In this document: positions 35,728 through 44,345 of the stretch, one piece after another
Layout: the number at the start of each line of letters is the position of its first letter
Numbering within the stretch: position 1 is the first letter of the stretch
Origin: JAIOZK01 sp964468645
GTDB taxonomy: Bacteria; Bacteroidota; Bacteroidia; Bacteroidales; JAIOZK01
DNA: 64,000 nucleotides
Direction: 5' to 3'
NCBI GenBank assembly: GCA_964468645.1
Contig: CAYXUU010000015.1
Location: 35,491-99,490 of the forward strand
Program-made: the position numbers and the translations under genes
Notes under the pieces: model-generated
The model's input: the letters and a program-made list of their open reading frames with translations, nothing else
Databases searched by the model: none
Told to the model about the DNA's origin: nothing

Positions 35728-36603
35728 ATGATAAGAAGAAATCTCATATTACTTATTGTTCTTTTTATATCCTGTGGTTTAGTAGCCCAGGAAACCGCTG
35801 ATACCACAAAACCATGGAAAATAACCGGTGAAGCCGGGCTTAGCTTTTCACAGGTCTCCCTGACTAACTGGTCAGCAGGTGGTGAAAGTTCAATATCCGG
35901 TAATTCTTTGCTTAACATTAATGCTACTTATTCAAAAGATAAATCAATCTGGACCAATGTTGCTGAACTCGGATTTGGGCTATTGAAGCAGGGGGATGAA
36001 GATTTGAAAAAGACAGATGATAAACTTTATCTAGCTTCTTCTTACAGTTACCAGGCCGCAAAGAAATGGTACTATAATGCCACCTTAAGTTTCAGGTCCC
36101 AATTTGCCAGTGGTTATAATTATCCGAACGATTCTGTGATCATTTCGAAATTTCTTGCTCCTGCATACATCATAGCTGCTCTTGGAATGGAATTTCGTCC
36201 CGATGAAAATTTTAACTGGATTATGTCACCTTTCTCTGGCCGCTTGATTATTGTAAACGATGATACATTATCAGCTCAGGGGGCATTTGGTGTGGATCCC
36301 GGTAATAAAACAAGGTTAGAGTTTGGCGCTTCTACCCAGGTATTTCTAAAAGTCAATATTATGAAGAATGTTGATTTTCAAACAACGCTTGGCTTATTCT
36401 CGAATTACCTGGAAGACCCTCAGAATATTGATATTAACTGGGAAATGGCCCTAAATATGAAAATCAACGATTACCTTGCTGCCAGTATCAATACAACCCT
36501 TATTTATGACCATGATATAAAAATAGAGGATAAGGACGGTAATATCGGCCCCAGAACCCAGTTCAAGGAAGTTCTGGGCATTGGATTCTCTTATAAATTC
36601 TGA
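35728..36603 (+). CDS. DUF3078 outer-membrane-type protein
   Basis: The 291-residue protein has a signal peptide (LILLIVLFISCGLVAQ). Its DUF3078 pattern starts WKITGEAGLSFSQVSLTNWSAGGE and ends in aromatic beta-strands (IGFSYKF), as in outer-membrane beta-barrels. The family is restricted to Bacteroidota and has no known function. It lies between mscS and a metallophosphoesterase in one operon. Confidence 0.87.
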   Translation: MIRRNLILLIVLFISCGLVAQETADTTKPWKITGEAGLSFSQVSLTNWSAGGESSISGNSLLNINATYSKDKSIWTNVAELGFGLLKQGDEDLKKTDDKLYLASSYSYQAAKKWYYNATLSFRSQFASGYNYPNDSVIISKFLAPAYIIAALGMEFRPDENFNWIMSPFSGRLIIVNDDTLSAQGAFGVDPGNKTRLEFGASTQVFLKVNIMKNVDFQTTLGLFSNYLEDPQNIDINWEMALNMKINDYLAASINTTLIYDHDIKIEDKDGNIGPRTQFKEVLGIGFSYKF

Positions 36604-36628
36604 TGTTTCAGGGTAAAGTCTGACCCAT

Positions 36629-37123
36629 ATGAAAAAAATTGGATTGTTATCCGACACCCATGGATACATGCATCCGCGTATTCCTGATTTATTTAAGGAA
36701 TGTGATGAGATCTGGCATGCCGGGGATATTGGGGATATAAAAACAATTTCCGCACTGGAAAAAGTTAACACAGTAAGGGCTGTTTATGGTAATATTGATG
36801 GTGTTGACCTGCGAAAAAAACTGCCTGAGATCCTGTTCTTTACGATCGAGAAACTAAAGGTCCTGATGATCCATACTGGTGGATATCCGGGTAAATACAC
36901 CAGTCAGACAGTTCAGAAAATAGAACAGTTTAAACCAGGGCTTTTTATAAGCGGGCATTCACATATCCTCAAGGTAATGCCTGATAAAAAGTATAATTTA
37001 CTTCATATCAATCCAGGTGCAGCAGGAAAGTTCGGATTGCACAGGGTGATCACTCTTGTTACTTTCAAAATCAGGGAAAGTACAATATCAGACCTGAAGG
37101 TAATTGAATTGCCGGGGAAATAG
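36629..37123 (+). CDS. YfcE-type metallophosphoesterase
   Basis: The 164-residue protein has the calcineurin-like metal motifs: GLLSDTHGY (Asp and His), WHAGDIGD, YGNIDG, SGHSHIL and a closing HINPGAAG. The short length matches the MJ0936/YfcE class of phosphodiesterases. The natural substrate is unknown. It ends 1 bp before the 3' end of the convergent DUF4293 gene. Confidence 0.92.
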   Translation: MKKIGLLSDTHGYMHPRIPDLFKECDEIWHAGDIGDIKTISALEKVNTVRAVYGNIDGVDLRKKLPEILFFTIEKLKVLMIHTGGYPGKYTSQTVQKIEQFKPGLFISGHSHILKVMPDKKYNLLHINPGAAGKFGLHRVITLVTFKIRESTISDLKVIELPGK

Positions 37124-37124
37124 A

Positions 37125-37604
37125 TCAGCGTAGGCGATCGGTCGATCTTATAAGTTTTTCGTCATGACTGATCCTTCTGAAAGCAAGGATAAGAAAAACA
37201 AGGGATATCAGTGGAAAAAATGCCCCAATATCGAAAACCCCTTCAAATCCTATCCTGTTTTCAATCAGGCGGGTATAGCCAAAATAAATTCCAACTATCA
37301 AAAGAATGTTGAGAAAGACTGATATTTTAACGAGCATCATTTGCCTCATTCTCTTCTTAAAATTAAATATCGTTACAACAGACAAAATAAAGATGGTGGC
37401 CATGACCCCTGCCATAGGGATGGCAATTAAATAATCGAAATCGGGCTTTACCCCTGGTTTAAATACCTTAAGAACGTATAAATAAAGCTCATAAAAGTTA
37501 GAGGCTCCTTCCTGTGTGAGGTTGCCTGATATTGGAAATAAGAAAGCCACTATACAACTGGCAGCAGCCACAAAAAGAAATAGGGATTGAATACGCTGTA
37601 TCAT
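37125..37604 (-). CDS. DUF4293 four-helix membrane protein
   Basis: The 159-residue protein begins MIQRIQSLFLFVAAASCIVA, typical of DUF4293, and has four membrane helices. In Bacteroidota this gene is usually found next to rho, as here, where rho starts divergently 236 bp away. Function is unknown. Confidence 0.88.
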   Translation of the reverse strand: MIQRIQSLFLFVAAASCIVAFLFPISGNLTQEGASNFYELYLYVLKVFKPGVKPDFDYLIAIPMAGVMATIFILSVVTIFNFKKRMRQMMLVKISVFLNILLIVGIYFGYTRLIENRIGFEGVFDIGAFFPLISLVFLILAFRRISHDEKLIRSTDRLR

Positions 37605-37697
37605 GCTGAATTATGTATTATAATTAAAATTCTGGCTACAAAATTAGTAATCTTTTTAAAAATTATTTGAAATTCATTTTGTTATCACAGTTTTTTG

Positions 37698-37705
37698 TAT
37701 ATTTG
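37698..37705 (+). promoter_or_regulatory. Predicted -7 box for rho
   Basis: TATATTTG matches the Bacteroidota consensus and predicts a leader of about 130 nt before the rho start. A long leader would allow the autoregulation known for rho in other bacteria. Confidence 0.55.
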
Positions 37706-37840
37706 CATCACTTATTCAATACCCCATAAGCATTTACATAATTAAATCTGGAAAAAATTAGACTTCATTTATAAATGTTCCATTGAATTACCGAACTACA
37801 ACGGTTAGCAATGGGCAACAATTAACAAAAACTTTTTAAG

Positions 37841-39433
37841 ATGTACGATATTATAGAACTGAATGGCAAACTGGTCTCAGAATTAAGGGAAATAGCCAAG
37901 GATCTAAACATTCCTAAATACGACAAATTATTAAAACAGGATCTGATATACAAGATTCTTGACCATCAGGCCCTCAATCCCTCCCCGGATGTATTATTAA
38001 AAGAGAAAAAAGACGTAAATAAGGGTTCACGAAGAAAGAGAAAAAAAATCGCTTCTTCTACCGAAGAAGTTAATAAGAATACCGCAAAGGGGGAAGACGA
38101 AAAAGAATCAACTGACAAACCCAAGGTTAAACCGGAAGTTAAAAAAGAATTCACAGCAGATAAAAAGGAAAAGGAAATCATACCTGAAAAGCCTGTTGAG
38201 GTAGCTGATGTTGAAGTAAAAAGAGAAACCCACGAAGAGTACGATCAGAAAAAGAGAAGGATTCCTAAGGATAAAATAAAAATTGAAAAACGTAAAGACG
38301 AGTTTCCTTTTGAATTTGAAGGAATTGTAAGTAGCGAGGGTGTTCTTGAAATTATGCCTGATGGATATGGATTCCTCAGATCATCAGATTACAATTATCT
38401 TAATTCTCCTGATGATATTTACGTTTCACAGTCACAGATCAAGCTTTTCGGGCTAAAAACCGGTGATACGGTAAGAGGTAGTATACGTCCACCCAAGGAT
38501 GGTGAAAAGTATTTTCCACTGATCAAGGTTGAGCTTATCAATGGTCGTATTCCTGAGGAGGTAAGGGACAGAATTCCTTTCGACTTTCTAACCCCGCTCT
38601 TTCCCGAAGAAAAATTCACCCTTACCGGACACCCTGCCGATAATCAGACAACACGGGTTATTGACATGTTTACCCCGGTCGGCAAAGGACAAAGGGGCCT
38701 GATTGTTGCCCAACCCAAAACCGGTAAAACGGTAATTTTGAAGGATATTGCCAATGCAATTGCAGCAAATCACCCCGAGGCTTACCTGATCATCCTCCTG
38801 ATTGATGAACGCCCTGAAGAGGTAACCGATATGGAGCGTAGTGTGAAAGCTGAAGTGATCTCATCTACTTTTGATGAACCTGCTGAAAGGCACGTTAAAA
38901 TATCAAATATTGTTCTTGAAAAAGCCAAAAGATTAACCGAGTGCGGACATGATGTTGTTATCTTACTCGATTCCATTACCAGGCTTGCAAGGGCATACAA
39001 TACAGTATCTCCGGCCTCAGGTAAAGTACTATCAGGTGGTGTTGAAGCCAATGCATTGCAGAAACCCAAACGCTTTTTTGGTGCTGCCCGTAAAATCGAA
39101 AATGGTGGTTCTTTAACCATTATTGCCACAGCCCTTATCGATACAGGTTCGAAAATGGATGAGGTGATCTTTGAAGAGTTTAAAGGTACCGGTAATATGG
39201 AACTTCAACTCGACAGGAAACTCTCAAATAAACGTATTTATCCGGCCATCGATATGGTAGCCTCAAGTACTAGAAGGGAAGACCTGTTGCTTGATAAAGA
39301 ATCACTGCAAAGGATATGGATTCTCCGTAACCACCTGGCAGACATGAATCCGCTTGAAGCCATGGAATTCCTGAGAGATAAAATGAAATTTACCGATTCG
39401 AATGAAGAGTTTCTGATTTCGATGAATGGATAG
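37841..39433 (+). CDS. rho: Transcription termination factor Rho
   Basis: The 530-residue protein has a Rho-N domain (about 1-45), then a Lys/Glu-rich insertion (about 48-150) typical of Bacteroidota Rho. An RNA-binding cold-shock-like domain follows (VLEIMPDGYGFLRSSDYNYL). The hexameric ATPase core has Walker A in AQPKTGKTVILK (about 291-302), Walker B near VVILLDSITRLARAYN, and the Q/R-loop regions GGVEANALQKPKRFFGAAR. It unwinds RNA to end transcription. It is a single gene convergent with mpl across a heptad hairpin. Confidence 0.97.
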   Translation: MYDIIELNGKLVSELREIAKDLNIPKYDKLLKQDLIYKILDHQALNPSPDVLLKEKKDVNKGSRRKRKKIASSTEEVNKNTAKGEDEKESTDKPKVKPEVKKEFTADKKEKEIIPEKPVEVADVEVKRETHEEYDQKKRRIPKDKIKIEKRKDEFPFEFEGIVSSEGVLEIMPDGYGFLRSSDYNYLNSPDDIYVSQSQIKLFGLKTGDTVRGSIRPPKDGEKYFPLIKVELINGRIPEEVRDRIPFDFLTPLFPEEKFTLTGHPADNQTTRVIDMFTPVGKGQRGLIVAQPKTGKTVILKDIANAIAANHPEAYLIILLIDERPEEVTDMERSVKAEVISSTFDEPAERHVKISNIVLEKAKRLTECGHDVVILLDSITRLARAYNTVSPASGKVLSGGVEANALQKPKRFFGAARKIENGGSLTIIATALIDTGSKMDEVIFEEFKGTGNMELQLDRKLSNKRIYPAIDMVASSTRREDLLLDKESLQRIWILRNHLADMNPLEAMEFLRDKMKFTDSNEEFLISMNG

Positions 39434-39535
39434 ACCGTTTGGAGTTACCAGTTTGGAGTTACCAGTTCGAAGTTCAGGAACTTGTTAACTTAACTTCGGA
39501 CTTCAAACTTCGAACTGCCAACTATTTTTCAACTA
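39434..39535. repeat. Heptad hairpin between convergent rho and mpl
   Basis: Left units (gagttac, cagtttg, aagttca) and right units (gacttc-, aacttc- and gaactgc-like) are reverse complements in 7-nt register. They can form an imperfect stem of about 25 bp. The array extends a few bases into the 3' end of mpl. It may serve as a bidirectional terminator. Confidence 0.6.
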
Positions 39536-40889
39536 CTTTCTCTGCTAACGCAACCAGATCCATCACGCCAAAATCCCCCGAACTCATCATGAGCAGGTTT
39601 GTGCCTGCCCAATTTTTATGGAGCAGGTAAGCTGTTAGTTTCTCACTGTCATCAAATATGAGCAGGTCTTTTCGATTGAATCCTTTTTTGATATCTTCTG
39701 TTGTGATCAGTTGTAGTTTCTTTATTTTAAAGGCGTGAGGATTGAAGAAAATAATTGCTTCATCCGCATCATCCATAGAACCTGAATATTGGGGAAGGAA
39801 ATCCTTATTCAGGCTGCTGTATGTATGTAATTCCATGCAGGCAATTAACATTCTATCCGGATATTGATCTTTTACCGCATTTACAGTTGCTTTCAATTTG
39901 GATGGTGCATGGGCGAAATCCTTATAAACCGAAGTGTTGCTGCTTTCCCCTAGTAATTCAAGTCGTTTTGCTGCACCCTTGAATCCTGTCATGAATTTGA
40001 AAAAATCACCATCACCTATCCCAAGGACATTACAAACCTTTTTTGCCCCAATCAGGTTTAGCATATTATGCCGGCCAAAAATATTTAGGGGGTATCTTAT
40101 ACCCTTGTTGATAACTACCGTTTGATTATCGACAACCTCATATTCGGGCAAATCATAGGGTATCATATTTATGTCAGGCCTTGCATCCTGAACAAGTCTG
40201 TTAACATCCTCATCATCCTGGCAATAAATCAATGTGCCATTCTTTTCAATCAATTCAATAAACTTTACAAATTGTTCATTATAGAATTCCTTTGTTGGAA
40301 AAACATTCATATGATCCCAGTCAATGCCACTTAAGAGGGCTATTTCCGGTTTGTACAGGTGAAACTTGGGGCGTTGATCCAGGGCTGAAGTGAGATATTC
40401 ATCACCTTCAAAAATCATTACAGGGGCAGGCTCAGATAATCTCACCATGATATCAAATCCTTCAAGCTTAGCCCCTACCATATAATCAAAATCTATCCTG
40501 TTCATTTTCAGCACATGCATGATCATGGCTGTGATGGTTGTTTTACCATGACTTCCCCCGATTACAATACGTTGCTTATCAATTGCATGATTGTAAAGAA
40601 ATTCCGGGAACGAATAAATCGTCAATCCCAGTTCCTTGGCTTTTATCAATTCCGGATTATCAGATTTTGCATGCATTCCCAGAATAACAGCATCCAGTTC
40701 AGCATTAATTTTCTCAGGATACCAGCCTTCCTTTTCCGGCAATATTCCATATGCCTTAAGGTTACTTCTTGCCGGCTCAAAAATTTCATCATCCGAACCA
40801 CTTATTATATCACCTTTTAATCTCAGTGCCATGGCAAGGTTGTGCATCACACTTCCACCGATGGCTATAAAATGAATTTTCATATTCAA
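39522..40889 (-). CDS. mpl: UDP-N-acetylmuramate:peptide ligase (Mpl)
   Basis: The 455-residue Mur ligase has the N-terminal Rossmann domain (MKIHFIAIGGSVMHNLAMAL), the ATP loop GGSHGKTTITAM (about 112-123), the Mur signature segments FEGDEYLTSALDQRPKF and GIDWDHMNVFPT, and YKDFAHAPSKLKATV. These match Mpl, which reattaches recycled murein tripeptide to UDP-MurNAc. It fits with a NamZ-like muramidase gene elsewhere in the window. It is divergent from cysH. Confidence 0.93.
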   Translation of the reverse strand: MNMKIHFIAIGGSVMHNLAMALRLKGDIISGSDDEIFEPARSNLKAYGILPEKEGWYPEKINAELDAVILGMHAKSDNPELIKAKELGLTIYSFPEFLYNHAIDKQRIVIGGSHGKTTITAMIMHVLKMNRIDFDYMVGAKLEGFDIMVRLSEPAPVMIFEGDEYLTSALDQRPKFHLYKPEIALLSGIDWDHMNVFPTKEFYNEQFVKFIELIEKNGTLIYCQDDEDVNRLVQDARPDINMIPYDLPEYEVVDNQTVVINKGIRYPLNIFGRHNMLNLIGAKKVCNVLGIGDGDFFKFMTGFKGAAKRLELLGESSNTSVYKDFAHAPSKLKATVNAVKDQYPDRMLIACMELHTYSSLNKDFLPQYSGSMDDADEAIIFFNPHAFKIKKLQLITTEDIKKGFNRKDLLIFDDSEKLTAYLLHKNWAGTNLLMMSSGDFGVMDLVALAEKVVEK

Positions 40890-40934
40890 TTATATAACTA
40901 TTTAATTCCTTTCTAAATAAAAAATTAAAATCAT

Positions 40935-40942
40935 TATCTTTG
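40935..40942 (+). promoter_or_regulatory. Predicted promoter -7 box for cysH
   Basis: TATCTTTG fits the Bacteroidota consensus. TTTC at 40910-40913, 21 bp upstream, is a near match to the -33 TTTG. The leader would be short, as the start codon is at 40961. Confidence 0.6.
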
Positions 40943-40960
40943 CACCAAAATTAGTCAATT

Positions 40961-41689
40961 ATGTTCAAGGAAGATTTGCTTTTACTGACCAGGCAGAACA
41001 TTCAGCAATGGAATGACAAATTAACGGAAACCTCCGCACCGGAAGTTATCAAATTTTTCATCGATAAGTTCATGGATAAGATCTGCTTTGCCAGCAGTAT
41101 GGGCGCTGAGGACCAGGTGATCACGGAGATGATTACTGCAATTAATCCTTCCACAAATATCTTCACCCTCGATACTGGAAGATTATTCCAGGAAACTTAC
41201 AACCTTATTCAGAAAACCAACAGCAGGTATGGTATCAGGATCGACATCAAATTTCCTCATGCAAAGCAGGTAGAGAACATGGTGAAAGAGAAAGGGATCA
41301 ACCTGTTTTATGATAGTATTGCAAACAGAAAGCTATGCTGCCACACACGCAAAATAGAACCCCTGAATCGTGCGCTGGAAGGCATGACCGCATGGATATC
41401 CGGAATCCGCAGAGAACAATCCACATCGCGTCAGAATGATCAACTGGTGGTATGGGACAACGTGAACAAGCTTATTAAAGTAAATCCCCTGATCAACTGG
41501 ACAGAGGATCAGGTATGGACATATATTAAGGAAAAGAATATCCCTTACAACAAGCTTCACGACAAAGGCTACAAAAGCATCGGTTGTCTTCCATGCACCA
41601 GGGCTGTAAAAGCCGATGAAGATCCCCGTTCTGGTCGCTGGTGGTGGGAAGCCGGTGGGCATAAGGAGTGCGGGCTGCATAAGAGGTAG
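40961..41689 (+). CDS. cysH: Thioredoxin-dependent APS reductase, CysH family
   Basis: The 242-residue protein has the adenylyl-sulfate kinase-like PP-loop region CFASSMGAEDQVI (about 46-58) and the four cysteines of a [4Fe-4S] site as CC in KLCCHTRK (about 125-132) plus CxxC in SIGCLPCTR (about 206-214). The catalytic Cys is in KECGLH at the C terminus. The four-cysteine cluster marks an APS- rather than PAPS-using enzyme. It makes sulfite for cysteine synthesis with thioredoxin. No sat, cysN/D or sulfite reductase gene is adjacent. Confidence 0.92.
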   Translation: MFKEDLLLLTRQNIQQWNDKLTETSAPEVIKFFIDKFMDKICFASSMGAEDQVITEMITAINPSTNIFTLDTGRLFQETYNLIQKTNSRYGIRIDIKFPHAKQVENMVKEKGINLFYDSIANRKLCCHTRKIEPLNRALEGMTAWISGIRREQSTSRQNDQLVVWDNVNKLIKVNPLINWTEDQVWTYIKEKNIPYNKLHDKGYKSIGCLPCTRAVKADEDPRSGRWWWEAGGHKECGLHKR

Positions 41690-42019
41690 AACATTGTCAA
41701 TTGTCGATCTTTCAATGTGTGGTTTGACGTACGATGGATACATGGGCTTCCAGAATCTGAAAATACTTTTCTTCCTAACAATTACCAATTCATTGGACAT
41801 TGAACATTGGATATTCATTTAAAAAATAACTTCACATACAAATCATTTCTGCGCTCTCTTCGAATATCGCCTATTCGTGTAATCGTGAAATCAATACCAT
41901 GATATAAAGCGACATCCTCCCCTTCGCCTGGGCGATTATTAATACGTTCTTTTTTCAGCATATTGCAATAATGATTTATTTCATATATTTATACCATAAA
42001 TAACCCAAAACCCCATCAG
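41690..42019. other. 330-bp spacer with a heptad array and a small minus-strand frame
   Basis: It holds drifting 7-nt units around 41793-41821 (tggacat, tgaacat, tggatat) and the 48-residue minus-strand frame at 41815-41961. Nothing else is recognised. Confidence 0.55.
41815..41961 (-). CDS. 48-residue minus-strand frame, gene relic or small protein
   Basis: The frame reads MLKKERINNRPGEGEDVALY, then HGIDFTITRIGDIRRERRND and LYVKLFFK, with no gene on the other strand. The balanced composition and aromatic end resemble the last strands of a beta-barrel protein, so it may be the 3' remnant of a larger deleted gene. No ribosome binding site is evident, and an upstream stop lies 10 codons before the ATG. 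The family was not recognised. Confidence 0.35.
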   Translation of the reverse strand: MLKKERINNRPGEGEDVALYHGIDFTITRIGDIRRERRNDLYVKLFFK

Positions 42020-42850
42020 ATGAAACCAATTAAGTTTATTTCCTACGTTGCGCTTGCTACTATTCTTCTGTTTTCCACATCAGTCAATTGCCCTGAATCT
42101 GTATTGAATGACTACAGTTTAGAAATTCAAATTGAACCGGTATCAGGTACACTGGCTACGGAATTTAATTTTACTATATCAAAGAAAGGGGCAGATTGCT
42201 ACAGTAGCCCCTATTATTGGTCAGTATTTGATGAAAATTATAATCAAATTAACTTAGGTGAAGATGCATATAAAAACCAATTCTCAAGAAAATTTGAGAA
42301 GGCAGGCAAATATGATGTGTCTCTTAACATCGGACAGACTGGCCGGACTTGTTCCGGCTCAAAGACTTTTACTGTTATGGACAATGGTTGTTATGCCTAT
42401 CTTGAAGATAATATAACCTGGAACATAACTGAAATAGACCTCTCACCACACAGGGGTTACAGCTATACAAATGATACAGTAAGTTATGGATTTATACTTC
42501 CAACTGTTCAGAATGTATGTGCAAAAGAACATATACTGGTACAAATAGGATACTATCTTCGTGAGACAAGGGTAAACGAAGTTAAAATAACAGCAGATGT
42601 TACTTATGCAATCCTGTATGAGATACCTTTTGGAAATTTTCAACTGGTGGACGATGATATTTTTCAACAAACTGAATCCATAGGCCTCTCACATATATAT
42701 GGAAACGACCCAGGATGGTTTTTCATATGGTTTGAAATACGCTTTAAAAACCAGGGTTCTGATGCAGCAAATGACGAGTGGCTTAAAAACAACTTCCGGT
42801 GGCTGACATTTTTTTACGACTACTGGATATATGATTCTAAGGATTCGTGA
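42020..42850 (+). CDS. Secreted protein of unknown function with PKD-like fold
   Basis: The 276-residue protein has a signal peptide (FISYVALATILLFSTSVNC) with a Cys near residue 24 that could be lipidated. An Ig/PKD-like domain follows (about 35-120; with YYWSVFDENYNQINLG and KFEKAGKYDVSLNIG). The rest has no recognised domain. A promoter is not obvious. It is followed by a long repeat-filled spacer and is probably transcribed alone. Confidence 0.75.
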   Translation: MKPIKFISYVALATILLFSTSVNCPESVLNDYSLEIQIEPVSGTLATEFNFTISKKGADCYSSPYYWSVFDENYNQINLGEDAYKNQFSRKFEKAGKYDVSLNIGQTGRTCSGSKTFTVMDNGCYAYLEDNITWNITEIDLSPHRGYSYTNDTVSYGFILPTVQNVCAKEHILVQIGYYLRETRVNEVKITADVTYAILYEIPFGNFQLVDDDIFQQTESIGLSHIYGNDPGWFFIWFEIRFKNQGSDAANDEWLKNNFRWLTFFYDYWIYDSKDS

Positions 42851-43433
42851 CAACAAGAAACAAAAAATAAGGAACCAGGAATTAGAAAATACGGATTCTG
42901 ACAGCAGTTCCTTGATTCTCATTTCTTGTTCCATTTTGGTATAAAAGTCACCAGGTGACTATTGTCAAATAACATACCAACTTTAATAATACTGAAGTTC
43001 TATCATATAGAGTCACCCGGTGACTTTTAACAAAACATCGGATGACTTTCCAGAATAAATTCTTTTTGAACAAGGAACAAGGAATCAGGAAGTGGGGTAC
43101 TGTTATTATTCCCTTGTTTCTTGTTACAAATCACAAAAACCTTCAATCTAACCACAGTGCTTGATCAGGGCATAAGTCGAGGCCGTTTCAAAAGGCGTAA
43201 AAACAAGAAAATGCCACAAAGACAGCAGGGCTCCAAAAAAAACACTAAGCGCTATTTGTCAGGTTTTTACAACTTGTTGAATTCTTACTGTCTTTGTGGT
43301 TGGATGTTACTTTTGAGACAGTTTCGATTCAGGAGGGTAGTAAAGTCCCTTTCATCGCAAATTGACAATCCAATCGACTCTTCCAGTCCGCCTGAGGTGG
43401 ATCTGGAAGGTCTATCTATCGTCAATCGTCAAC
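42851..43433. other. 583-bp repeat-rich non-coding region
   Basis: It contains a long inverted repeat (AACAAGAAA near 42853 against TTTCTTGTT near 42922) and two 15-bp palindromes at 42946-42960 and 43011-43025. A second inverted heptad pair lies at about 43068-43130 (gaacaag units against cttgttt). Fragments of the dispersed cacaaagac type lie near 43212 and 43290, and an imperfect palindrome (CTTCCAG/CTGGAAG) at about 43380-43411. A frame through 43121-43465 consists of these repeats and is not accepted as a gene. Confidence 0.65.
42946..43025. repeat. Pair of 15-bp palindromes 65 bp apart
   Basis: AGTCACCAGGTGACT at 42946-42960 and AGTCACCCGGTGACT at 43011-43025 differ only at the central base. 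A related half (catcggatgac) follows at 43036-43046, and the arms GGTGAC/GTCACC also form the hairpin at 30353-30376. They could be protein binding sites or a dispersed palindromic family. Confidence 0.6.
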
Positions 43434-43859
43434 CTAAGGTTTTTGCTGTTTCAGGCGCTCCATAAAATAATTCACATAACTTGAGGCATTTTCTCCAAAT
43501 CTGGCGATTACGTCTTCCTTCTTTACCTTAAAGGTAGAATGCTCTCCGGACACCCTTGAAAAGTAAATATCATATTCTTTTTCGTCTTCATCGATCATTA
43601 TCACCCTTACAAGTTTGTCATTCATATCCTTTGCAGCCAGGTCGGCATGACAAACCGGGCAATAGAAGTCAACGATTTCATCGTCATAAAAATCAATTCC
43701 ATGACACATAAAAGAATAATCGCCGAGGTTGGGATTTAACAATAATAATCCCTGTGTCAGCCCATCTTCTTTTCTAATAGAGAAGACCACATTGTTCCAG
43801 ACACGTAAATGTGAACGGCATACAGGGCATAAATAATGATGTTTGAGTTCGGTCTTCAT
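43434..43859 (-). CDS. Zinc-ribbon-like hypothetical protein
   Basis: The 141-residue protein has two CPxC pairs, CPVC at about 11-14 and again at about 68-71 (FYCPVCHADLAAKD), plus a Cys in FMCHGIDFY. They could bind one or two zinc ions or a small Fe-S centre. The middle is acidic and it ends with an amphipathic helix. It lies divergent from the aprBA-qmoABC locus, separated by the hairpin and promoter region. Family and function are not recognised. Confidence 0.72.
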   Translation of the reverse strand: MKTELKHHYLCPVCRSHLRVWNNVVFSIRKEDGLTQGLLLLNPNLGDYSFMCHGIDFYDDEIVDFYCPVCHADLAAKDMNDKLVRVIMIDEDEKEYDIYFSRVSGEHSTFKVKKEDVIARFGENASSYVNYFMERLKQQKP

Positions 43860-44076
43860 AATTTTAATTTTAATATGTAAATATAAAAATACAATTTTCC
43901 TGTAGGGATTCCAAATTTTTTCCAGATAAAGTTTAAGTACAGAATCTTGAGTCGAGAAGATAATAACCAGAGCCTTGAAGAATAAAGATAATGATTAACC
44001 GTAACTTCCAGTAAACTTTACACTTTGAAGATGATATAACTATTTCGGGCCGCAAGTCAGTTGGATAATGACCTCC

Positions 44077-44122
44077 GGAAGGTTCTAACAGCAGAACACC
44101 CCATTTAATTTAGAAACCTTCC
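44077..44122. promoter_or_regulatory. Hairpin upstream of the aprB promoter
   Basis: GGAAGGTTCTAA (44077-44088) pairs with TTAGAAACCTTCC (44110-44122) with a single bulged base and a 21-nt loop. It ends 16 bp before the -33 element and could be an operator. The CCTTCC arms recall the palindrome at 57911-57955. Confidence 0.5.
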
Positions 44123-44138
44123 TAATTGCCTCTCCACT

Positions 44139-44169
44139 TTTGCTGTTTTTTCTTTTTGAAGTATGTTTG
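44139..44169 (+). promoter_or_regulatory. Predicted Bacteroidota promoter for aprBA
   Basis: TTTG at 44139-44142 and TATGTTTG at 44162-44169 are separated by exactly 19 bp, matching the TTTG-N19-TAnnTTTG consensus. The predicted transcript would start near 44176, leaving a leader of about 170 nt made of heptad units. Confidence 0.65.
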
Positions 44170-44345
44170 TAGCTGGAAGCTAGAAGTTAGAGGCTGGAGG
44201 TTGGAAGTAGGGTATTGACGGTTGACGGTTGACGAATGGATAGTAGATACTTGACAGTGAACGGTGAACAGTGAATAGTAAATAGTAAACACTCAACCCT
44301 CAACCCTAAACTCTCAACCATCAACTTTAAACCTTAAACAACAAA
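44165..44345. repeat. Long heptad-phased array ending at the aprB start
   Basis: About 24 consecutive units keep 7-nt register while drifting from gctggaa through gttgacg and agtgaac to cctcaac and cttaaac. The array ends two codons before the aprB ATG. Confidence 0.75.

Noticed and set aside
43121..43465. 114-residue plus-strand frame
   Set aside because: It is made of dispersed repeat text (cacaaagac, heptads and palindromes), has a Lys/Arg/Ser-biased composition without domain features, and runs into the 3' end of the zinc-ribbon gene on the other strand.
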